In this document: in pieces, positions 53,447 to 61,838 of the stretch
Numbering within the stretch: the stretch's first letter is position 1
Layout of the letters: the number at the start of each line of letters is the position of its first letter
Origin: JBBQRS01 sp038214535
Lineage (GTDB): Bacteria > Chloroflexota > Anaerolineae > CG2-30-64-16
NCBI GenBank assembly: GCA_038214535.1
Contig: JBBQRS010000003.1
Coordinates: forward strand, 1-64,000
Reading direction: 5' to 3'
DNA: 64,000 nt
Position numbers and translations under genes: made by a program
The notes under the pieces: generated by a model
What the model saw: the letters and a program-made list of their open reading frames with translations, nothing else
Databases searched by the model: none
What the model was told of the DNA's origin: nothing

Positions 53447-54928
53447 ATGACTTTTCCCACCATCAACCTGCTCGCCATTGCGCCCCAGATCATCCTGGTG
53501 GTTGCGGCCTGCATCACCCTGCTGCTCGATCTCGTCGTGCAGAACAAGCGCAGCCTGGGCTGGTTCAGCCTGGGTTCGGTGCTCACGGCGCTGGCCGCGC
53601 TCATCTTCCTGCGCCCCGCGACGCCGGAATTTCAACCGGGGGCCGTCGGCTCCAACATGGCGCTCGCCGATGGCCTGAGCTGGATTGCCGGCGCGGCCAT
53701 CCTGATTGCGGTCGGCCTGGCGATCCTGGTCTCCATAGATCACGTCGCAGACTTCACGCGGCGGATCGGCGCGTATTATGCGCTGCTGCTGCTCGCGGCG
53801 GTCGGTATGCTGGCAATGGTGACGGCCAGCGACTTCATGACCATTTTCCTGGGGCTGGAAATCTTCTCGCTGGCGCTCTACATCCTGGTGGGGTATTATC
53901 ACAGTGACCTGCGCTCAGGCGAGGCCGCGTTGAAGTATTTCCTGCTGGGAGCCTTTGCCAGCGGCTTCTTCCTCTATGGCATCGCTCTGATCTACGGCGC
54001 GACGGGGCAGACGAACCTGGCGGCCATCACGATGTCTATCGCGCCGTTGTCCTCTAACCTGCCGTTTGCGCCTCTACTTCCGATCGGGATGGGCCTATTG
54101 CTGGTGGGGTTTGGCTTCAAGGTAGCGCTAGTACCGTTCCATATGTGGACGCCGGATGTCTACCAGGGTGCGCCGACTACCGTGACAGCGTTCATGTCCG
54201 TCGCCGTCAAGACTGCGGCCTTCACGGCGCTGATTCGTGTGCTGGCGTCTGTCACTACGTTCAGCCGGCCCTGGTTGCTGGTGTTGGCGGTTATGGCCGC
54301 GCTGACGATGACGTGGGGCAACCTGGCCGCCCTGCGCCAGACCAGCGTCAAGCGGATGCTGGCCTATTCCAGCATCGCCCATGCGGGCTATATCCTGACG
54401 GGCGTGGCCGCGGGCACGGAGCGCGGCGCGCAGGCGGCCCTCTATTATCTGGTGGTCTACACTTTCATGACCTTCGGTGCGTTTGGCGTCGTCCTTGCGG
54501 CGCAGCGCCGCGATCAGAACGATCTGACGACTTCGCAGATTGCCGGGCTGGCCTCGCGCCAGCCGTTTCTGGCGGTGCTGATGTCCATCTTCATGTTCGC
54601 CCTGATCGGGATTCCCCCGCTGGCCGGTTTCTTCGGCAAGCTGTACGTGTTCGGCGCCGCAGTGGACGCCGGGTTGACGTGGCTGGCCGTGATCGGTGTC
54701 ATTAACAGCGGTATCGCCGCCTTCTACTATCTGCGGATTACCGTTTCCATGTATATGGACGCGCCGGAAGCCGCCGCGGAAGGCAGTGGGTCCATCGCGG
54801 CGCGCAACACGTCTGCGCTGGTGTTGACTGCCCTTGTTGTGGCCGCCGCCGGCACGGTCATCCTGGGCCTGTGGCAACAGCCGCTGGTCAATGGAATTGC
54901 CCAGGCGGTGGTGGCTCTCTTGCCGTAA
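53447..54928 (+). CDS. nuoN: NADH-quinone oxidoreductase subunit N, plus-strand operon
   Basis: 493-residue antiporter-like subunit, last gene of the operon. Blocks: FLGLEIFSLALYILVGYYHSDLRSGEAALKYFLLGAFASGFFLYGIALIYGATG, FKVALVPFHMWTPDVYQGAPTTVTAFMSVAVKTAAF, RQTSVKRMLAYSSIAHAGYILTG, and GIPPLAGFFGKLYVFGAAV. ATG 53447 has CGGAG upstream. A strong intrinsic terminator follows 34 nt after the stop. Confidence 0.95.
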   Translation: MTFPTINLLAIAPQIILVVAACITLLLDLVVQNKRSLGWFSLGSVLTALAALIFLRPATPEFQPGAVGSNMALADGLSWIAGAAILIAVGLAILVSIDHVADFTRRIGAYYALLLLAAVGMLAMVTASDFMTIFLGLEIFSLALYILVGYYHSDLRSGEAALKYFLLGAFASGFFLYGIALIYGATGQTNLAAITMSIAPLSSNLPFAPLLPIGMGLLLVGFGFKVALVPFHMWTPDVYQGAPTTVTAFMSVAVKTAAFTALIRVLASVTTFSRPWLLVLAVMAALTMTWGNLAALRQTSVKRMLAYSSIAHAGYILTGVAAGTERGAQAALYYLVVYTFMTFGAFGVVLAAQRRDQNDLTTSQIAGLASRQPFLAVLMSIFMFALIGIPPLAGFFGKLYVFGAAVDAGLTWLAVIGVINSGIAAFYYLRITVSMYMDAPEAAAEGSGSIAARNTSALVLTALVVAAAGTVILGLWQQPLVNGIAQAVVALLP

Positions 54929-54962
54929 GGCGTGATGGTCCGTTACCTGCACAGCTAAAAGC

Positions 54963-54995
54963 AAAGGAGCCTGTCACTTCGGCAGGCTCCTTTTT
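54963..54995 (+). terminator. Intrinsic terminator of the plus-strand nuo operon
   Basis: GGAGCCTG (54966-54973) pairs with CAGGCTCC (54983-54990), extended by AAA/TTT, then a TTTTT run. This is the clearest rho-independent terminator in the window. Confidence 0.88.
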
Positions 54996-55032
54996 ATTAT
55001 CTATAATCTATGCGCGATCCCAAATCATCATA

Positions 55033-55078
55033 GCTCCCCTTCGTAGTGACGGCGTTAGCCGTCACTACGAAGGGGAGC
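55033..55078. repeat. Intergenic palindromic repeat, copy 4 (perfect 21-bp hairpin)
   Basis: A perfect 21-bp inverted repeat (GCTCCCCTTCGTAGTGACGG... and its complement) with loop GTTA. It is a compact version of the family, lacking the inner second palindrome, between the nuo terminator and the convergent HhH gene. Confidence 0.9.
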
Positions 55079-55129
55079 GACGCGCAGATTTTAGATCAGA
55101 TACTTGCAGTTCATCCGGTCTGCGACCGC

Positions 55130-56011
55130 TTAGAGGCCCAGGGCCAGACGGATATCGGCCAGGGCTGCCGCCTCTTCTTCGCTGATCACTTTCTTGCCGA
55201 TGCCCAGGAACCCACCTTCTTTGGAGGCTTCCGCGACGTTGGTGGCGGCTTCCAGGAGCATGGCGTTAAAGATTGCAGCCTGGTCCGGCGCTTTCGCGGC
55301 AACGGTGGCCGCGGCGGATTTGACGGTGCTCATCATCGCCGCCGGAGGCGTTTCGTTGATGAACTTCTGCATATCCGCCACGTTGACTTCCTGGCCGTAC
55401 GCCACGTTCATCAATGACCACGCCGAGCCACCCTTTTGGGCTGCGTTCAGTGTGTCAACTACCGCGTTCGCTTCGGCAGCCGCATCCTTGCCTTTGGAAG
55501 GCGAGGCGAGCATGACCAGCGCAGCCGCGGCCATCGGTGCGAGGCGAATCTTGGCCCATTCATCACCGGCGAACAGGGCCTTTGTAGATGCCATCCGCTC
55601 TGACGTGGACCACGAGACCAGATCCGGCGTCTGCTTGGCGGTCTGGACCCACTGCGCAACCTCGTCATCACGCGGCACGCGCTGGTTGCCCATAGTGGTG
55701 GCCGTTTTAATCAACGTCGCGTGTAGATCGGCGGGGTTGGCTTTGGCCAGGTCCGACACGGAGCGGATCCCTGCCCGGTTCAACATCACCGCAAAGGAAG
55801 CGCCGATGCCCTTCACGCGGGTCAGGTCGGTCTGCTCGATGATGTCATTCAGCATGCGTTCGTCAACGCCCAGCTTCTGCAGTAGAGACGCGCGTTGCGC
55901 CGGATCGGTGACGAGCATGAGCAACTGATCGGTGTCGGCGATGCCCATGGATTTGAGGACTGCGGCGGTTTGCCCGGAGATGTTGGAGAACTCACTCAGT
56001 TTGTAGGCCAT
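55130..56011 (-). CDS. DUF4332-like helix-hairpin-helix protein with helical C-terminal domain
   Basis: 293 residues. About 1-130 has tandem HhH-like repeats of the DUF4332 type (LSEFSNISGQTAAVLKSMGI, QKLGVDERMLNDIIEQTDLTRVKGIGASFAVMLNRAGIRSVSDLAKANPADL), usually DNA- or protein-binding. About 150-293 is an Ala-rich helical region ending GGFLGIGKKVISEEEAAALADIRLAL, faintly like TerB-type helical domains; I would not name it. ATG 56011 follows AAAAAGGAGT, a good ribosome site. It stands alone, convergent with the nuo operon. Confidence 0.75.
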   Translation of the reverse strand: MAYKLSEFSNISGQTAAVLKSMGIADTDQLLMLVTDPAQRASLLQKLGVDERMLNDIIEQTDLTRVKGIGASFAVMLNRAGIRSVSDLAKANPADLHATLIKTATTMGNQRVPRDDEVAQWVQTAKQTPDLVSWSTSERMASTKALFAGDEWAKIRLAPMAAAALVMLASPSKGKDAAAEANAVVDTLNAAQKGGSAWSLMNVAYGQEVNVADMQKFINETPPAAMMSTVKSAAATVAAKAPDQAAIFNAMLLEAATNVAEASKEGGFLGIGKKVISEEEAAALADIRLALGL

Positions 56012-56163
56012 GTTTTCTTACTCCTTTTTGCATATGAGCGGCTGTGGCGCCCGCGCGAACGGCGCAGACAGACGCATAGAACGATGATGACAATTTATTA
56101 TAACCTTCTTGCGCTAAATAAGGCAAGTGCCCATCTTACACTCTGCACAAATGGGCGTGGTTC

Positions 56164-56192
56164 TTGATTGAGGAAGAGGGTTGCGCTATACT
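56164..56192 (+). promoter_or_regulatory. Promoter of the exonuclease gene cluster
   Basis: TTGATT (56164-56169), 17 nt, TATACT (56187-56192), start near 56199. It places the exonuclease start at ATG 56239 rather than at the upstream in-frame TTG, which is the -35 box itself. Confidence 0.5.
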
Positions 56193-56238
56193 GCGCTCGT
56201 ACCATGAATGCCATCCCTTAGCCGAGAAATCATCCCCT

Positions 56239-56814
56239 ATGACGCGTTATCATCCCGAAGACGAAATCTTTATCTCTGTGGACATCGAAGCGGCCGGCCC
56301 CTACACGGAACGCTATTCGCTGCTGACCATCGGCGCGTGTATTGTGGATGCGCCGGACGAGGCCTTTTACGTCGAACTGAAGCCATTAAGTTCAGACGCC
56401 ACGCCGGAGGCGCTGGCAGTCACCGGGCTTTCGATGGATGAACTGGCTGCCAACGGCGTTGAGCCTGCCGAGGCCATGTTGCGCTTCGAGCAGTGGACGC
56501 TGAGCCACATCGCAAGGGGGCAACGCCCGGTCTTCGTGGCGTTTAACGCCTCGTTTGACTGGATGTTCGTCAACGAGTATTTTCACCGTTTCCTGGGCTG
56601 TAACCCGTTCGGGCATTCGGCGCTCGATATGAAGGCGCTTTACATGGGGTTGAGCGGGGCGACCTGGTCTGAGACTTCGATGCGTTATGTCTCTGCGCGT
56701 TATCTGGAAGATTGCCAGTTGACGCATCACGCGCTGAATGACGCCCGCGATCAGGCGGAACTGTTTCGTCGGATGCTGGATGAAGCGTCAACCCACGGTT
56801 GGGGTTGGGTCTGA
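56239..56814 (+). CDS. DEDDh-family 3'-5' exonuclease
   Basis: 191-residue cytosolic exonuclease of the RNase T/DnaQ/oligoribonuclease class. The four acidic residues and the His are in place: Asp15 and Glu17 in SVDIEAAGP, Asp107 in FVAFNASFDWMFVNEYF, and His163-x4-Asp168 in HHALNDARDQAEL. VTGLSMDELAANG is the usual second block. It may act on RNA or DNA 3' ends; there is no polymerase or helicase domain. It is 44 nt upstream of a candidate nucleotidyltransferase gene and probably co-transcribed. Confidence 0.88.
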   Translation: MTRYHPEDEIFISVDIEAAGPYTERYSLLTIGACIVDAPDEAFYVELKPLSSDATPEALAVTGLSMDELAANGVEPAEAMLRFEQWTLSHIARGQRPVFVAFNASFDWMFVNEYFHRFLGCNPFGHSALDMKALYMGLSGATWSETSMRYVSARYLEDCQLTHHALNDARDQAELFRRMLDEASTHGWGWV

Positions 56815-56858
56815 GCCAAAGCCGGCGCGCCGATAGCTCATACAGAAAGGTAATTGTC

Positions 56859-58196
56859 ATGGATCAGCAACAATCCTCCGAATCCGCAAATTCAGCCCTC
56901 GCGGCGCTCATCGAATCGGCCCAACGCCTGGGCGTCGAACTGGATGAAGCCGATGCCTTGCAATGGCTGACGGCCATTAGCGCATGGAAACCGGGCGACG
57001 CGCTGTCGGTTAATGATGAACTCGGCGTTTTTGGTCATCAGGTTGTCATGCTCGACTTCAACCCCGCGGAACTGGCCTATTTTCGGGAACTGGCGCGCGT
57101 GGTGGCGATTGACGATCAACCCGGCGTTATCGAGACGGCGATTGCACTGTCCGGTTCGGCGGCCCAGTCGAAAATCCAGACCTACCCCGGCGACTGCGAC
57201 TTCTTCCAACGGGTGAACATTATCGCGCCGACGCGTCAGGAGGCGTGTCGCATTCTGGCGCAGGCGATGCGCGACAAGGCGTTGCAGGCAATGCGGGGTC
57301 GCACCTACCAACTCATCGAGGTGAAGTTCGGCTCGTATCCGCAAGACCTGGTGGTGGGCGATAAACTGATGAAGGCCGGTTCGCCGATTGCGTGGGGCGT
57401 CGGTGAGCTACGCGCCGGCCAGATCAACGCCTTCCTGCCCGATGATTCGCCCTATGCGTTGCAGTGGGATGATGTGGCCGATGACCCCGGTTGGTGCAAG
57501 CTGGATTGGGTCGTTGCCGATCCGCAGCGCAGCCGGTTGGCGAACGCCAGCAATATGCTGGATGTTACGTGGGAAGCGCCGGACGGCAGCATCACGCCGC
57601 TGGATGGCTACCTTGACCCCTACTTCCAGGAGGTCTATCTCGAAGCGGACTCGATTCCCATCTTCAGCAAGCTCTCCCGGCACGTTTCGGCTGATGCCCT
57701 CGACGATTACGTCGCGGCGCTCCAACGTGAAGTCCGCAAATATGTGACGAAAGACGTGAACTACGGCAAGGCGGCCAAGCGGATGTACAACGTCTTCCGG
57801 TTGACGGGGCGCTATCCCGAAGCGGCGTTCATCCGCGAGCTGTTCGACGAACCGGCGACCATGCTTTACCAGGTTTGGTCTTTGATCCGCACCGTGGATG
57901 ATTGGTACGAGACAGGTTCGAGCATTTCGCTGGAGATTGTTCTCCAGCAGACCGATCAACTGATCCTATCGGTGATCAAGGCGCTGGAGGGCGAAGCGGA
58001 AGAGGAGATCGTTGAGGATCTGCTCCATTTCCGCGATATTCTGGTGCGTCACGGCAGCGACGAGTCGCTGACCGCGGAGGCCGAAGGCGCGCGCCAGCGG
58101 ATCATCAACCTGGTGAACAACTTCTTTTATGAGCGATTGACCGCGTTGCCGCAGATTAAGCAGTACATGGAAGATATTTCAGCGGATCACGCTTGA
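56859..58196 (+). CDS. Unknown protein with nucleotidyltransferase-like signature
   Basis: 445 residues, no family recognised with confidence. Residues 98-115 fit the nucleotidyltransferase-fold pattern hG[GS]-x(9-13)-DhDh: Gly99-Ser100, eleven residues, Asp112-Cys-Asp114-Phe (SGS...GDCDFF). An alpha/beta region continues to about 260 (QLIEVKFGSYP, KLDWVVAD), followed by an all-helical C-terminus (about 290-445) with acidic segments. The third catalytic acid is not obvious; Asp in KLDWVVAD or Glu in IEVKFG are candidates. ATG 56859 has AAAGG upstream. It sits between a DEDDh exonuclease and the permease-peptidase fusion, whose ATG overlaps its stop. Function unknown. Confidence 0.6.
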   Translation: MDQQQSSESANSALAALIESAQRLGVELDEADALQWLTAISAWKPGDALSVNDELGVFGHQVVMLDFNPAELAYFRELARVVAIDDQPGVIETAIALSGSAAQSKIQTYPGDCDFFQRVNIIAPTRQEACRILAQAMRDKALQAMRGRTYQLIEVKFGSYPQDLVVGDKLMKAGSPIAWGVGELRAGQINAFLPDDSPYALQWDDVADDPGWCKLDWVVADPQRSRLANASNMLDVTWEAPDGSITPLDGYLDPYFQEVYLEADSIPIFSKLSRHVSADALDDYVAALQREVRKYVTKDVNYGKAAKRMYNVFRLTGRYPEAAFIRELFDEPATMLYQVWSLIRTVDDWYETGSSISLEIVLQQTDQLILSVIKALEGEAEEEIVEDLLHFRDILVRHGSDESLTAEAEGARQRIINLVNNFFYERLTALPQIKQYMEDISADHA

Positions 58197-61100
58197 TGAC
58201 GGCGGCGGATGGCCTGCTTGTCGGCGAGGCTGTAAGCGAGGTCAAGCACCGGCGGGCCGGGGGTGAGGGCGTGCGTCGGGTTGTGCGGCGGCTGTTGGAT
58301 ACGTTGCTGATCCTTGCCGCCATTGTTTATCTTACCCAGTTCCTTCTTATCCTGGCCGCGCTGGGACGCGAGCGTCAGCCTGCCTCGTTCGTTCAGGTCG
58401 CCGGGCAGGCCCTGACGCAAAGCCTCGATTACGTCTTCCGGCATCCCCAGACTTACCTCTGGCACAAAGTCGAAACCGGCTCGTTTAACCTCGTCCTCAC
58501 GACCTTCAGTCACAGCATTGGCCTGCTTTTATTATCCCTCGCCATCGCGACGGTGAGCGGCTGGGCGCTGGGGCTGCTGATGGCGCTGAGGCAGCGGCGC
58601 GCCGGTTCGATGTTCATCTTCACGCTCACCGTCCTGGGTACCTCGACTCCCAGCTTTCTGCTCGCGATGTTGCTCTGGATCATCAACATCCGGGTACACA
58701 ACCGCTTTGACGTGCCCGCGCTGCCGCCCACCGGCTTCGGCTGGGACGCGCACCTGATCATGCCCGCGCTGGTGTTGGCTGCCCGCCCGCTCGCGCAGAT
58801 CGCCCAGGTGACGTATGTGCAGGTGTCGCAGGCGTTGGGGCAAGATTTCATCCGCACGGCGCACGCCAAGGGCCTCTCGGCGCGGATGGTGCGCGATCGC
58901 CACGCCATTCCCAACATTATTGCGCCGGTGCTCACCACCGTCGGCACGTCGCTGCGCTATTCGCTTTCGAGCCTGCCGGTCGTCGAGTACTTCTTCCTGT
59001 GGCCGGGCGTTGGCTTGCTGATTTTGCAAGCCATTGACGCAGATATGCCGACGCTGGTGACCGATTCGATCGTCTGCCTCGGGCTGTTCTTTCTCGTCGT
59101 TAACTTGCTGCTGGATCTGGCGCTGCCCCTGCTGGACCCACGCCTGCGCGATACGTCTTCCAATCGCGTGGGCGTGGAAGGGATGGGGCTAAACGGGCTG
59201 AAAGAGGGCCTTGTCGGCATCTTCAACCGACAGAGGACGCGCGGCGAGACGTTGCCGCCGCTGCCCCGTTCTACGGTGAGCCGTGCGCTGCTTGAAGCCG
59301 GGGAACCGGCGGCCACTGCGCGCGCGACCTGGGCCTTCAAGGGCCTGGCGAGTAACTTACCGCTGCTGATCGGCGGCGCGCTGGTAGTCGGCATGATTCT
59401 CGTGGGGATCTTCGCGCCCCGCCTGACCGCCGCCAATCCCTACCAGAGTCACGGCGTGATGACGATTGACGGCGTGATCGGCGCGCCGCCATATCCGCCT
59501 TCGGACACCTTCCCGTGGGGCACGGATCATATCGGGCGCGACGTGCAGGCGTTGGTGTTGTATGGCGCGCGGCAAACGCTGCTGCTGGCCTTCTTCGGGA
59601 TGCTTGCGCGCCTGGTTCTTGGGTCTATGCTGGGGGCCGTGGCCGGGTGGCAGCAGGGCGGACGGTTCGACCGGCTGGTGATGGGGGCGACGAACGTCTG
59701 GGCGGCGTTTCCCACTACGATTTTTGCGCTCCTGCTCATCCAGGGGTTGGGTATCCAGCAGGGGATGTGGGTTTTCGTCGTGGCGCTTTGTGTCGTGGGC
59801 TGGGGCGAGGTCGCGCAGACGGTGCGGCAACAGGTGATCCATATCAAGCCGCAGCTCTTCATCGAGGCCGCGCGTTCGATCGGCGCGCGGGCGTCGCGTA
59901 CCCTGGCCCAACACGTTATGCCCGGTTTGTTGCCGATGTTGATCGTGCTCGGTGTGTTGGAGATGGGCGGCATCCTGATGCTGCTGGCCGAGCTCGGTTT
60001 TCTGAACACCTTCCTGGGCGGTGGATTCCGCGTGGAAATCGGCGAGGTCGGGCAGATGCAGCCGATTGTCGCCTATTTCTCCGACATTCCGGAATGGGGC
60101 GCGATGCTGGCGAACGTGCGCCAATGGTGGCGCAGCTACCCATGGATGGCGTGGTATCCGGGGGCGGCGTTCTTTCTGGCGATCCTCAGCTTTAATCTGT
60201 TTGGCGAAGGGCTGCGGCGCTTTTTCGAGCGCAGCCGGATTAATCTGGGCCGGCTCTTTGGCCGCTACGCGCTGCCCGGCGCAGTCGCCGCGACTTTGCT
60301 GCTCGTATGGCTGCTGCGCAGCGCGACGCCCCTGGCCGATTATCAGGGTTACGCGGAATCGTTTGACGCGCAGCATGTTTTGCATGACGTCGAGACGCTG
60401 GCCTCCGCGGAGTACGGCGGTCGCGAGACGGGCACGCCGGGCGCAGAGCAGACCGTCCGATTCATCGCCGAACGGATGGCGGAGATCGGTCTGTTCCCTG
60501 CCGGCGACTCGACGCCGACCAAAGATCAGAATCCCTTCATTCAAACGCAGATTGTGGAGCGGCCTCGCCTGACCGGTGTGCCACAACTGACGATTGAAGG
60601 CGACCCCGGTGAGGCGCTGATTTACCGGGAGGACTTTGTCGAGCGGCCCGTTTCAATGCAGGAACGCGCGCAGGGCGTCGTGGTCGGCGTGGCGCTTGGC
60701 CCCGAACCGTCCGGCAGGCTCACCGATCCGTATGGGCTGGGGCGGCAAGACCTGCTCGACAAGGTGCTGATCGTGCCGGAGGAGAACCTCGCTCGCCTGA
60801 AAACCAGTGTGCCGTCGGCGATTCTGGTGATTACACAGGACTCGCTGATGCTTGAACGGAGATTCCTGTTTCCCGGCGCTTTTGGGCGTGGAAAAACGCC
60901 TCCGCAAATGTACATCTCGCCGGAGACGTCGGATCGCCTGCTTCAGACGACGGGGACCAGCCTGGCAGAGTTCGAGAATGCCGCCGCCCAACTCGGGCCG
61001 GGCGAAGCGGTTGTGACCGGTGACGGGGTTTCGGTGACGCTGGAGATTCCGCTGTCTGCGCCGGATGGGGGCGAAACGCCTACCGTGGAATATTACAACA

Positions 61101-61756
61101 TCATCGGGTTTATCCCCGGCAGCGGCGCGGAAATGCAAACCGAGACCGGCGCGAGCATGGATAGCCAGGTTATCGTGGTTAGCGCGTATTACGATGGCCT
61201 GGGCATCGGCCCGGATGGGACGTTCTATCCTGGCGCGAATGACAACGCCAGCGGCATCGCCACGCTGTTGGAACTGGCGCGCTTGATGAAAGAGAGCCCA
61301 TATCAACCCAAACGGACAATCGTGTTTGTGGCCTGGGCAGGCGGCGAGCGCAACGAAGCGCTGAGTGTGACGAGCATCATGAGCGCGAAGGTCGGGTTCA
61401 GCGGGTTGAACGTGGAGACCGTGATGGAACTGAGCGGCGTCGGCGCGGGCGACGGCAAGGCGGTGGCCTTCGGTGAAGGGAGCAGCTATCGTCTGGTGCA
61501 GCTTTACCAGAAAGCAGCGGCGCGCCTGGGGGTCGAGACGACGACGCGGGGGCGAGGCCCACACTACGCGATGCCTGACACGATGGCCTTCGGCGGCCGC
61601 GATGCGCTCTCGCTCCACGTCAGTTGGGACGGCTCCGACCGGACCGCGCACACGCCCGATGACGCGATAGCGGCGATTGACATCGAGAAGCTGCGACAGA
61701 TCGGCCAGTCGGCCATGCTCACATTAAGCGTGCTCAGCCGCGAGCCCACATATTAG
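58196..61756 (+). CDS. Fusion of two ABC peptide permeases with an M28-like peptidase domain
   Basis: 1186 residues. About 1-325: DppB-like permease (coupling loop QDFIRTAHAKGLSARMVRDRHAIPNIIAP, VVEYFFLWPGVG). About 377-685: DppC-like permease (WGTDHIGRDVQALVLYGARQTLLLAF, FIEAARSIGARASRTLAQHVMPG, LFGEGLRRF). About 720-1186: extracytoplasmic M28-like domain with GANDNASGIATLLELARLM (Asp1016), FVAWAGGE (Glu1051) and AHTPDDAI. The first metal-ligand His of the family (A-H-Y-D) is Tyr998 here (SAYYDG), and the usual EE pair is GE, so catalysis is doubtful. ATG 58196 overlaps the preceding stop (TGATG). No ATPase gene is nearby. Two peptide-binding lipoprotein genes lie downstream on the other strand. 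Confidence 0.85.
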   Translation: MTAADGLLVGEAVSEVKHRRAGGEGVRRVVRRLLDTLLILAAIVYLTQFLLILAALGRERQPASFVQVAGQALTQSLDYVFRHPQTYLWHKVETGSFNLVLTTFSHSIGLLLLSLAIATVSGWALGLLMALRQRRAGSMFIFTLTVLGTSTPSFLLAMLLWIINIRVHNRFDVPALPPTGFGWDAHLIMPALVLAARPLAQIAQVTYVQVSQALGQDFIRTAHAKGLSARMVRDRHAIPNIIAPVLTTVGTSLRYSLSSLPVVEYFFLWPGVGLLILQAIDADMPTLVTDSIVCLGLFFLVVNLLLDLALPLLDPRLRDTSSNRVGVEGMGLNGLKEGLVGIFNRQRTRGETLPPLPRSTVSRALLEAGEPAATARATWAFKGLASNLPLLIGGALVVGMILVGIFAPRLTAANPYQSHGVMTIDGVIGAPPYPPSDTFPWGTDHIGRDVQALVLYGARQTLLLAFFGMLARLVLGSMLGAVAGWQQGGRFDRLVMGATNVWAAFPTTIFALLLIQGLGIQQGMWVFVVALCVVGWGEVAQTVRQQVIHIKPQLFIEAARSIGARASRTLAQHVMPGLLPMLIVLGVLEMGGILMLLAELGFLNTFLGGGFRVEIGEVGQMQPIVAYFSDIPEWGAMLANVRQWWRSYPWMAWYPGAAFFLAILSFNLFGEGLRRFFERSRINLGRLFGRYALPGAVAATLLLVWLLRSATPLADYQGYAESFDAQHVLHDVETLASAEYGGRETGTPGAEQTVRFIAERMAEIGLFPAGDSTPTKDQNPFIQTQIVERPRLTGVPQLTIEGDPGEALIYREDFVERPVSMQERAQGVVVGVALGPEPSGRLTDPYGLGRQDLLDKVLIVPEENLARLKTSVPSAILVITQDSLMLERRFLFPGAFGRGKTPPQMYISPETSDRLLQTTGTSLAEFENAAAQLGPGEAVVTGDGVSVTLEIPLSAPDGGETPTVEYYNIIGFIPGSGAEMQTETGASMDSQVIVVSAYYDGLGIGPDGTFYPGANDNASGIATLLELARLMKESPYQPKRTIVFVAWAGGERNEALSVTSIMSAKVGFSGLNVETVMELSGVGAGDGKAVAFGEGSSYRLVQLYQKAAARLGVETTTRGRGPHYAMPDTMAFGGRDALSLHVSWDGSDRTAHTPDDAIAAIDIEKLRQIGQSAMLTLSVLSREPTY

Positions 61757-61757
61757 A

Positions 61758-61822
61758 CCTTCGTAGTAACGGCTTTAGCCGTAGAAACCCCGACAGAGCG
61801 ACTGAAGTCGCAACTACAAAGG
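61758..61822. repeat. Intergenic palindromic repeat, copy 5
   Basis: CCTTCGTAGTAACGGCTTTA and the inverted GACTGAAGTCGCAACTACAAAGG. The right arm has drifted (AGTCGCAAC for AGCCGTCAC). It lies between the convergent permease-peptidase and binding-protein genes. Confidence 0.75.
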
Positions 61823-61838
61823 GGGTGATTGTGGTTAC

